Shown piece after piece: positions 34,926 to 45,900 of a DNA stretch of 64,000 nucleotides. Under the pieces are notes generated by a model, which was not told the DNA's origin, ran no database searches, and saw only the letters and a program-made list of their open reading frames with translations. The translations under genes were made by a program, and so were the position numbers. The DNA is from Colias croceus (Eukaryota > Arthropoda > Insecta > Lepidoptera > Pieridae). Every line of letters begins with the position of its first letter. Positions within the stretch are counted from its first letter, which is position 1. The stretch lies in contig NC_059547.1 of NCBI RefSeq assembly GCF_905220415.1, positions 5,468,501 through 5,532,500 on the forward strand, given 5' to 3'.

Positions 34926-37900
34926 TAGTCAGGAAAATAATTAAAAGGCTAGGAAAGTGTATCAACAAAACGGCGCTGTAGAGCTCTGACATGCAAGAGT
35001 CATGAAGCCTTCCAGCTGCAACTAGAACGACAAAGGAACTCTTTGTTAGGAAATTAATTTAAATAGGAACTATTCAATAGTTTACGTATTCTTGCAATTA
35101 TTTTAAAAACAGTAATTTGATAACAAATATTATTACTATATAAGTAATAATTAATTGTATCAGCAATTATATTTGTGACAATTGATATAATAATATGTAA
35201 GATAGATAATAAGATTAGCTTCGTGCACATTAAATGGAATTTTACGACCATAACCTAACATCTTTTTCCTATTCTATTTTATTTTTAACATTTGCTAATC
35301 TATGAAATTCTCGAAAAATCGATCCAGCCATATCGTAGAGGCGACAGAACAAACAAGAGGGTGCGAAAATGTCAATAACTATTGTGTTGTTACAGCCTAG
35401 GTAGCTCAAACTAAGCGAAAATAATTTTAATTGCTCCTCCAAAAGCTTACACTAACGATCCGTTGATAGTAATTAATTGTATTTCTGCTTGAAATATGTA
35501 CAATTTTCCACTCATAGCCTCTGTTCAAAGCCTGACCAGCGTTCCCGTGAGGGCTGTCCACTGTGAGGGATTTATCGCGACTGTGACAGTAGCAGCTTTG
35601 TTCTCCGCAGTATTTATTCTTTAAACAATTGCTCTCGGTTTTCTGAAATTGCTTGCACACTATCATTTACTCGTAAATTGTATTAGCGTAGCGTAGCGTA
35701 TTATAAAGATAGCGTAGTATAGTGGCAAAGTGTGTTTGAAATAAAATATGTTTATTTCAAAGACGTGTCTTCTTTTCTATATTCGTATCATAGATGGCAA
35801 AGTCTACTTGAAATAAATATGTTTATTCAATTATACCAAGTGCCGTCTCTATATTTGATACATAAATTCTGAGAACCCTGAAATCAGTTTACTAGTGCCT
35901 TCCATCCTAGGCATCCATCCGTGCCCGGAAACAAATAGATTGTTATTTTCTAGAACACTCTTCTTCACGACATTGATCCATCTGACTGACGTTCTGGGTT
36001 TGACTCGTTTAATTAAAGTTCCACGTCATTTTGAAATTAAAATTTAAATGTAAACATATGTTATTAGTAGAATTGAGAATTCGATTTATTTATATTTTGT
36101 AATATTTACCAACCACATTGAATATCAGTCATTTAAACTAACAATATAAATAATTAATATTATACTGAAAATCGAAAAATACAGTAAGTAGAAATATAAT
36201 TATGAAGACAATAGTCATTTTTTTTTTTGCTACTTCTAGCTTCAAACCAAGTATCTACTGGTTTAACGTGTAATTATTTTAATACTTAATTCTGTATTAT
36301 ATGCTATATTAGGTAGCACTCTCCATCAATAACTGAAAAATCTAATACATTTACGACGAGGGAGACAAAGTCCCCAGAATTTAATCTCTAAAGTAAGCAC
36401 CTGTGTATGTGTTTTTGTATTCTGTAGTCTTAGGTAGGTACTACAACAACATTTCATAATAAATAACATCGATAAAATCTTCAATAAATATTACAATTCG
36501 TTGTCGTACAAACAAAATATTTCTTACTGTAGTGTTAATCAGTTTTGTTAAGAGTTGCGCTAATCTTAACTTAGCTAAGTGTGTTTATATGCAAGCTGTT
36601 TACATCGTATGAAACCCTCGTCACTTTCATGTCGTTCTCTCCAACCCACTCGATTTATTTCTGTAATAAATAACTTCCTATTTTGATGTTAATAGAACAA
36701 CATATTATAATTAGTACAAATAAATAAACACAAAAACTTTAAACATTAAAACGTTAATATTCATGTTCTTAACTTTTTCAATCTTTAAACAACAAGAAGT
36801 AATCTTTATAAATACAACCCAGAGATATAGAATATATATTATACAGTATGTTTCATCCCCTATATGACATTTATATTGTTGTATTAGAATAATTTTCTAT
36901 TCCTTATGCATTTCATATAGTAACATGATACCTACATAATATTTTGTTGTCCAAGCCAGATATTACCAATATTGCAGTTCGTGGAAAAATATATCTCTCA
37001 TAAAAATCTATCTCTTTTCTTCTTTCTTTATTATTTTCTATTAAACCCATACTGAGAAACGAGTTTCTCATCATTCATTTATTATTTACAGACAAAACAA
37101 AGTCACAATAAGTTAATCTCCATTCTACATTCCCTCAAACCGTTTTGTATACAATTCTCTTGTTTCGTTCCATTTTCTTCGTTCACGCAAATCAAATAAA
37201 TTTACGCAAATCGAAATGCGAACTTTACTCGTTTATTTTAGAACTGTTTCTTGATTTATATTGCGGCTGTAAGAATTTGTTTTCACTTGCCTTCAATAAT
37301 AAAACGTTTACATGGTTTCGAATTGCATTTGAAATTGTTTTTTTTATATATATTTACAGGAATTGGAAACATTATTCAAATGACACATAATCTTCATATA
37401 AAACAAAAAGTTAAAATTATACAAATTGACTTCAAACAAACTATTAAACAACCTTTTGATTTATGAATCAGGCGTTATAATCTTAATTAACAAATAATCC
37501 ATGCGTGTATAATTATATCTATATCGTATCCTATGATTGTTATTCATGTGTATGATTGATAATTGCAAGTTGATTAATAATTTCCTTTAATAATGGGTAT
37601 ACGGAAGCGGGGGGTGATAATTGCAGTCGCTCCAATGTATGAAGCTGCGTTAGGCGCCAGGAATCAATCAATACACGCTACAATTAAGCTCGTTGATTAA
37701 TTCGGTACACGTATGACTTAAATATTGCTATAATTAATGCATCTTGAATTGCTCGCAAACTACGTTCATTGATCAATAAAATATGCACTATTACTTGGCT
37801 GGGTAGTAGGGTAAAAATTTCGTTATTGCAATATTTAAGATCCGTAATCATTATCATTTTTATATCGCACGTTATTTATATCGCGCGATCCTCACGACTT

Positions 37901-38510
37901 AATCTCTTGCTGGCGCTATATTAAATAAATTGGATTAGTAGGACTATATTATGATCCCAACGCTTTGAAAAGAATTATTGAATGAAACATATTCATCAAT
38001 TTGATATCGTTAATACTTTCAGAATAAGATACAAATGAAAGAACATCGCATTAAAATTGAATGGGAATATTTTCATAGAGTCGATGTTTTATGATGTAGG
38101 AATTGTTACGTCCATTAACCATAGTATTATAATCTGCCAATTTACCAACCACCATCGAAATTTACTAAAAAAATATTAATAACTACGTTCGGGCGGTTGA
38201 AATCTGCACTTGATTGCGTTGTTCCAATGTAACCGAATAATAATTAATGAACCCTTTCCAGGCACAAGTAATTAAGCAGACGACGAGCGTCACTTCCAAC
38301 CGTAGGCATCATGTTATTTTTTTGCTTGGCTTTCCACAACCTTAATTAGAAAGGTTAGGTATTTGAAAAATGCTTATTTATTACATTTTTATGTGTGAAC
38401 ATTTTTAATATGTGTTCATGTTAGTGGTCTCTTTATATCATACGCGAATCTGATGAATAAAATATTTATAAAAAATTTCCATCTTATTGCTCATTCAGTA
38501 TTTATTTATG
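34926..38510. other. Gene-free stretch with possible regulatory block at 37480-38330
   Basis: No exon recognised. From about 37480 to 38330 the sequence becomes denser in homeodomain-type words: TTGATTAATAATT, ATTGATCAATAAA, GTAATCATTATC and AATAATTAATG. GC-richer islands are interspersed ('gcgttaggcgccaggaatca', 'cagacgacgagcgtcacttc'). This is the look of a conserved enhancer, but only an alignment could show it. Confidence 0.35.
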
Positions 38511-38693
38511 ACTAGCTGTGCCCCGCGGTTCTACCCGCAAAGCTCCGCTCCTGTTGGTCTTAGTGTGATGACATAAAGCCTTCCTCGATAAAAGGGCTAT
38601 CTTACGAAAGCATTTTTCAAATCAGACCAGTAGTTCCTGAGATTAGCGCGTTCAAACAAACAAATTCTTCAACTTTATAATATTTGTATAGAT
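38511..38693 (+). repeat. Interspersed repeat, 'gctccgctcctgttggtctt' family (copy 2)
   Basis: Begins 'actagctgtgccccgcggtt', contains 'gctccgctcctgttggtctt', 'cagaccagtagttcctgaga' and 'ttagcgcgttcaaacaaaca', and ends 'ataatatttgtatagat'. It closely parallels 17651-17850. Confidence 0.7.
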
Positions 38694-39902
38694 TTAACAT
38701 CCATATAGCTACCAATATAAATACCTACACAACATTTGCTTCGTATTATATCTTGAAATATATATCTAAGTTAATTGAAACAGTAACAATATAATAAAGA
38801 AACTCTGAAAAGCTCTTCTAACAACGTGTACTTTTCCGGTAAGAAAACCCACCTGTGACGTTTAAAATATCATCAAGAAGACGTCGTCGTCTAGGAGATA
38901 ACTTTCAGCGTGAAATTTACGGACGAAGATTAATTTAAGTGCGTTTTCTTTTATTTTAAAATCTTACAAACTTACAAACATTTTCAGTCATTATATTTAC
39001 TTACACGGCAGTAACTAAGTTGTCAAAGGTACAATTAAAATACAAGTTGGACTAATTTTCTTTAAATTTTTCAGTTGATTCTGTTATCAATTATTCAAAA
39101 TATATTGTTGCATCGCTTTTATAGTTGTTTTGAATAAGAGCTGTCGGAACGAGCAAAACAACTTCCCGATTTGCGTATTCCAATTTTGCCGCTTACTTTG
39201 AATATATTAATGAAATAACAATATAAATTAAATAACTTCACTATAAAAACGTGGAAGTCGTATTAAACACGCGACAGTACAATTAAACAAAGCTGGAACT
39301 ATGCGTGGAATTAAATGCTGTTAAAATATTATGATATTAAATAACTAGTCACGTCCCACTCGTTAATAATAGGAAAAACTTTTTAATAACTTTTTTGCTT
39401 GAAAAGGTTATATAAACGTAGGTGCAATGTATGTGTTGGTATTTATGTGTGGGTTTTTGAGTTTTCAACCTTTTGCTGTTACCTACATTTCACAAACAAA
39501 ATTCCATATCGTAAAAGGACGTAGTGTATTAAAGTTCAACGAACTTAAATACCTACAATACGATTATATTCGGTCTATTTTTTAACTCAGTTTATTTGAT
39601 GAGGGGTAAAATTTGTATGCGGAACGGCCTACGCTGTAAACATGTTGTCCACCAAGCTGCAGGCGGCAAGTTAATTGAAAAATAATTGATAGTACGTACT
39701 GCAATTTGAAATGAGCCTTTTAGTAAATAATTAATACATGCATAAATAGAATTTGCGTCGTATAAATACATTGTTTAACAAACAATTTCACACCTGGTGC
39801 TTGAATGCCTGCTCTCTACAGGTGCTCTTAGCTATGGAGATGCAAATTCCATCTTAACAGGTACTCTAGAATCTAGATAAAGAAGGCATTGCATTATCAC
39901 TA
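38694..39902. other. No recognised feature
   Basis: AT-rich; nothing supportable seen. Confidence 0.5.
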
Positions 39903-40086
39903 CATAGTATAAAACAAAGTCGCTTTCTCTGTCCCTATGTCCCTTTGTATGCTTAAATCTTAAAACAACACAACGGATTTTGATGCGGTTTTTTTTAATA
40001 TGTAGAGTGATTCAAGATGAAGGTTTTAGTATATACTTTATTAGGTTTAAGACAAAGCGGGCGAAGCCGCAGGCGGAAAGCTAGTA
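39903..40086. repeat. Interspersed repeat ending in 'gcgggcgaagccgcaggcgg'
   Basis: Runs from 'catagtataaaacaaagtcg' and 'ctttctctgtccctatgtcc' to 'aaagcgggcgaagccgcagg' and 'cggaaagctagta'. The terminal block matches that of the repeat at 5741-5923. It is non-coding. Confidence 0.6.
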
Positions 40087-40439
40087 ATACATATATAAGG
40101 TATATGAAAGATCATGCCTAGTGTTTATAATATTTAGTTCGATGATTATAATTTGATAATAGTTTTATTTCCGGAAAAACTGATAAACATAAAAAAAATT
40201 GGTTCGAGTACAAAAAAAAATTGGTTTGAGTACATACTAAAACAGTATTTCTAATCAAACATTTATTAATTTCAAATTTCCGCACCCACACTATATTGGT
40301 AATAGATGTTTTTTTACGTAAAAGTAATTCAACTAACTATCTACTATATCTAGGTATGGGTAGTTAGTAGAGACATAAAATCACAAACCAAAAATCCGAA
40401 TATATTTATCAAAAATGCACATAAAGATCAAATATCAAA

Positions 40440-40570
40440 GTCTTGAAAGCCGAGTGGATGTTGAGTTTTATGAGCGATCCTCGCCGGTTGAATGCGCGGC
40501 GCAATCGATATGCGGCGGCCGACAGCTGGCGCGCTGTCCTCCGCGCGAGTGCCCGGCATTATCGAGAATC
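40440..40570. other. GC-rich islet
   Basis: About 130 bases much richer in GC and CpG than the surroundings ('gaatgcgcggcgcaatcgat', 'ctggcgcgctgtcctccgcg'). Both strands are open for 60-70 codons but no domain or splice pattern is visible. It could be a regulatory CpG cluster, a repeat remnant or an isolated exon. Confidence 0.35.
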
Positions 40571-41155
40571 GTCTGTAATAAAATGCACTTGGCTTATACT
40601 GAAATACACATATCTGTAGCATGTCTCTCTTGAGAGGAATCAGAAGAGGACAGAGGAGGTAAAATACATGTCTTTTAGAAGCTTCTGTTTAGTGAAAATC
40701 GTTTGTAATAAAATGCACTTGGCTTATACAGAAATATATATAGGTACTAGGTTTCCGCTCGCGGCTTCGCCCGCGCAGTCAAAGAAAACCGCCATTGTTC
40801 CCGTTCCCGTGGGATATCCGGGATTGCGTCATTTTCCCAGGATAAAAAGTAGCCTATGTCCTTTCTCGGGTATCAAAATATCTCCATACCAAATTTCATG
40901 AAAATTGGTTTAGTAGTTTAAGCGTGATTGAGTAACAGACAGACAGACAGACAGAGTTACTTTCGCATTTATAATATTAGTATGGATTATATCTATAGTA
41001 TCTCTGAAGCTTGGAATCTGGAGAGGGCAAATCATATCGAAAATCGCGTGCCGTAAAATACATATCTTTTGGAAGCTTCTAGGAATGTTTGGAGGATAAA
41101 TCGTACCAATCGTTATCGAAAAACGTATGAAATAAAATGCACTTGCTTTAAATAG
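40552..41155 (+). repeat. Three diverged copies of a 'taaaatgcacttggctta' unit
   Basis: The phrase 'aaaatgcacttgg/c' recurs at about 40580, 40710 and 41138. The latter two are preceded by 'taaaatacat..cttttrgaagcttct' at about 40660 and 41053, and the first two by 'aatcgtytgtaat'. It looks like an old tandem duplication later split by the insertion at 40746-40987. Confidence 0.55.
40746..40987 (+). repeat. Interspersed repeat, 'cttcgcccgcg' family (copy 2)
   Basis: Starts 'actaggtttccgctcgcggc', has 'aaaagtagcctatgtccttt', 'accaaatttcatgaaaattg' and the cagacagacagacagacaga run, and ends 'ataatattagtatggat'. It interrupts the older duplicated unit around it. Confidence 0.75.
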
Positions 41156-42744
41156 ATGTTTTATGAAACTTAAAGGAATGTATACTAGACGACTAATTCA
41201 TAATTGTCGAAATCGAATCGAACTTCGGGCAAATGCAAAATATTAATTTAAATTTTATCTATGCAATATAATTGAACATTTTATAGTGTTTTATAGAATA
41301 CAACTTTCTTAATCTCACTTAAATTAGAGTGACATTGATGATTGAACACATACAAAAAAGTATTTAAAACATCACTCCCTTTATTAATTAAAAGTAGTTA
41401 TTGCAAACATAAATTCCATGAAATGCCTATAAATCCTGAGCATTTAATGAAAAATTAATTGCCTTTTTGCGGGTGATACCTTTACAGTCAAAATAGTCAA
41501 GATTAAATACACGGTATAAAATATCAATTTCGATGAAAATTGTTGGTAAACACAAGCAGATCATTGAATTATACTTTTGGCAATGAAATTCTGTTATATT
41601 TTCGTGGTTAATTATTGCACGTTATAATAATATACTGCTTCATTTTTCAATAGATTTGTACCAGCTACGGAAAAAAGTTAACTGCCTGTGTTTTAGTCAT
41701 TACGACAGAAGTCATTAAGCAAATTCAAGCCTTCGGGCGTCTTGAATAACTTTTACTTTAACTAATCAAGCAAACAAAAACAAAGATTTCTTGATCTAAT
41801 CAGTTGAATCAAAATATTGTTCTTATAAGAACTTTCTTGTAAAATTTTATGCGTAGATACACAAAAGTACATAGTTTCGATTTATAATAGAATCTTCTAT
41901 TCATATACGGTGTTGAAGAATCCAAGATCAATAGAATGAGGGATTTTAAGTGATGTAAAATAAAACAAATATCCGAACTTTACCAACAAAATTAAAATTC
42001 AAAGCTTTTTAATTCCATTGAAATTGGAATTGTTTTCAAGTTTTTAAACTTTTAAGTTAACAAATGGGTTACGTGACTCGTACGATTAAATAGAAAATTC
42101 TGTTAAACTGGTGTCGATATATTATGTGGCAATTAGACTTGGCCTTGTAGGGTTATACCTACTTCAAAAAAAAGAGCGTGTGTGCCGAGCACACGTGTCA
42201 GAAGTGAAACTTCGACAAGATTCAAAGATACCAAAATCATCGCCTTACTTCATGACGTGACGGTATTGCCATGACGCAACCTTGAAATTTTACTCTCAAA
42301 GCGCCTAAAGGAGTTTCACTTCAATAATTAAGCAGTAACTTATAAGAAAGTAATTTGAGACTGTCTGATGCTAAAGCGACACACACATTTAAAAACACTC
42401 TATACAAAGATGAAATGTACGGTTAGTGATGCATCAATAACGCTTACTTAGTTCACGTCGTATCAGACATTGCGTCAACTTTTATGTCTCTAAATATAAG
42501 TTGCTATTGATGTACATATAATGTGATCAGTAGGTACCTATGAAAAAATATACTTTACAAACCTGTATTATATTGCGAACAATATTTGAGCTTGCTCTAG
42601 ATTCTAGAAAATTCCGCCACGAAATAGTAATTGCACCAAACACAAAGGAAAAGGACACCTTCACGGGCCTCTTGCGTTATCAAGTATAAAGCTAAATCAA
42701 TATGTGCTTATGTGCTGAAGGTTTAACAATGTCAGGGCAAAGTG
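41156..42744. other. Intergenic, no recognised feature
   Basis: AT-rich sequence downstream of the ODAD4-like stop codon; no exon, RNA or mobile element recognised. I also see no AATAAA signal on the minus strand within about 80 bases of that stop. Confidence 0.45.
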
Positions 42745-42900
42745 TCACCTTGAAGCGGGTATGACAGACATTTTTCTAAAGAGGTGTTCGGCTGCGAGCC
42801 TCAGGTCATCGTCCTGCATCAAACTGACCATCGCCTTCTCCCGCTTCTCCAAAATTGCGTCACTTGAAGCAATTTCACCTTCCAACGAAATATTAACGCA
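42745..42900 (-). CDS. ODAD4: ODAD4-like, last exon
   Basis: 51 codons plus TGA (42745-42747), entered through the acceptor 'attcttgcag' in phase 0. It is charged ('ILEKREKAMVSLMQDDDL') and helical in character, ending '...SVIPASR'. Family members often carry a longer acidic tail, so this C-terminus is short. Confidence 0.65.
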   Translation of the reverse strand, partial: CVNISLEGEIASSDAILEKREKAMVSLMQDDDLRLAAEHLFRKMSVIPASR

Positions 42901-45900
42901 CTGCAAGAATTAATATTAAATTTCTAAAATGTTAATATTTTAGTTTCGCTCGCTATTTTTCACCCGTTATTGAAAACTTTCGCAGAAAATTGCAGCGAAT
43001 AACGAAAGAAATGAGAGCGGAAAAAATCGCAAAACAAGTATCTCTCTTGAACTATTTTCATTCAATTTTATCATGTTTACGATATTGCTGGTATAGCGTA
43101 GGTATGAAATTTTATATTTTTTTTTATTGAAAACAGAATGTAGTAAAAAAGGCAGATGTGAAACGTACGGAATCAATTTTTATACTTAGGGAATTAATTT
43201 TATATAAGGGGTTTGACTTATAGTAGCTTATATTAAGTTTTTAACGTAAAGGCTTTGTTATTTTCCCATTCATATTAAAGACTGTGTAATGTGTATAATT
43301 AATAAGTATCAAAGCACCCCAACGAAAAATTATATTAAGACAAAAGCGAGGCCATAGAAATATCGATAATGAGGAAAATGATACCTACCGTATCGAAAAA
43401 CGCGGCGACATCATGATACCCATAGGCTCGGGCTAATCCTGCCCCCTCGATGAGAGTGGCCCTTGTCTCTGGTCGATTATTTTGTAGCAAGTGGCAGCGT
43501 GCCAGGAGAAACGTTGTGTTGAGCAACCAAATTCGTTGATTGGAAGACCTTGCTTCTGTGTAAAATAACATATTTTAAAGTGAAACTTTTATTACATCGC
43601 CTCAAACTTTTTGGTCTGTGTAGCGCATGTCGCGTGTATCGCGGCAACCGAGTAGGTATTACCTACTCGGCACGCGACATGCGCTACACAAAGCAGTGTT
43701 CCGAACCGTTCGAACAATTTCATTTTACCGGGGTTTCATAAAACCACACCCTTGGATATGTCGCCATGACCTCACCTTCACCGAGTAGGCCGAGTAGGTA
43801 GACCATACCTATTACCGAGTAGACCAAGTAGACTGCACCTTCGAGTAGACCAAACCTATTACCGAGTAGACGAAGTAGACCGCTCCTTCGAGTAAACCAA
43901 ACCTATTACCGAGTAGACCAATTAGACCGCACCTTCGAGTAGACCATACCTATTACCGAGTAGACCAAGTAGACCGCACCTTCGAGTAGACCAAACCTAT
44001 TACCGAGTAGACCAAGTAGACCGCACCTTCACCGATTAGTCCAAGTAGACCATACCTATTACCGAGTCGACCAAGTAGACCACACCTTCGAGTAGACTAA
44101 TCCTATTACCGAGTAGACCAAGTAGACCAATCCTATTATCGAATAGACCAAGTAGACCACATCAATTTCCGAGTAGACCAAGTAGACTGCACCTTCACAG
44201 AGAAGACCAAGTAGACCGCACCTTCACCGAGTAGACCAAGTAGACCGTACCTTCACCGAGTAGACCAAGTAGACCACACCAATTTCCGAGTAGACTACAT
44301 CAATTTCCGAGTAGACCAAGTAGACCGCACCTTCGAGTAGACCAAACCTATTACCGAGTAGACCAAGTAGACCGCACTTTCACCGATTAGTCCAAGTAGA
44401 CCAATCCTATTATCGAATAGACCAAGTAGACCACATCAATTTCCGAGTAGACCAAGTAGACCGCACCTTCACCGAGTAGACCAAGTATACCACACCAATA
44501 GACCACATCAATTTCCGAGTAGACCAAGTAGACCGCACCTTCACCGAGTAGACCAAGTATACCACACCAAATTCCGAGTAGACCAAGTATACCACACCAA
44601 ATTCCGAGTAGAACAAGTAGACCGCACCTTCACAGAGAAGACCAAGTAGACCACACCAATTTCCGAGTAGTCTACATCAATTTCCGAGTAGACCAAGTAG
44701 ACCGCACATTCGAGTAGACCAAACCTATTACCGAGTAGACCAAGTATACCACACCAAATTCCGAGTAGAACAAGTAGACCGCACCTTCACAGAGAAGACC
44801 AAGTAGACTGCACCTTCACCGAGTAGACCAAGTAGACCGTACCTTCACCGAGTAGACCAAGTAGACCACTCACCACACCAATTTCCGAGTAGACTACATC
44901 AATTTCCGAGTAGACCAAGTAGACCGCACATTCGAGTAGACCAAACCTATTACCGAGTAGACCAAGTAGACCGCACCAATAGACCACATCAATTTCCGAG
45001 TAGACCAAGTAGACCGCACCTTCACCGAGTAGACCAAGTATACCACACCAAATTCCGAGTAGACCAAGTATACCACACCAAATTCCGAGTAGAACAAGTA
45101 GACCGCACCTTCACAGAGAAGACCAAGTAGACCACACCAATTTCCGAGTAGTCTACATCAATTTCCGAGTAGACCAAGTAGACCGCACATTCGAGTAGAC
45201 CAAACCTATTACCGAGTAGACCAAGTATACCACACCAAATTCCGAGTAGAACAAGTAGACCGCACCTTCACAGAGAAGACCAAGTAGACCGCACCTTCAC
45301 CGAGTAGACCAAGTAGACCGTACCTTCACCGAGTAGACCAAGTAGACCACTCACCACACCAATTTCCGAGTAGACTACATCAATTTCCGAGTAGACCAAG
45401 TAGACCGCACATTCGAGTAGACCAAACCTATTACCGAGTAGACCAAGTAGACCGCACCTTCGAGTAGACCAAACCTATTACCGAGTAGACCAAGTAGACC
45501 ACTCCTTCGAGTAGACCAAAATAATTATCGTACAAATACGATAATTTTGTGCCTAAGTTTCACTTTTACCGTGGTTTCATAAAACCACACAACATTTTTT
45601 TGTAAGCGGGACGTTAAGAGAAGAATTATTGTATTTAAGGGTTATAATTATAATTTGGTTTATTCTCACTTAACAGATTCTCTCTTATTCTGATTCTCGT
45701 TTTACGATAAAGTGTAACATGTAATATGTGTATCATAGGTATCTAATATAAATATCAATCAATGTTGTTTAAAAATAATAAATGATAAGTGATATACAAA
45801 TGATATTAAGATCGTTATTGAATATACTCTTTAAACGAGCATCCAATTGATAAAAATCACTTGAATTTCCGTATCAAAGACGTCATTTACGTAAACAAGA

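Noticed and set aside
43335..43571. Frame starting at an ATG upstream of the exon at 43389-43555
   Set aside because: The extra N- and C-terminal residues read through the splice acceptor and donor into intron; only the exon part is supported.
44410..45097. Frames with LVYSEFGVVY-type repeats
   Set aside because: By-products of the intronic satellite; the ODAD4-like gene reads over them as intron.
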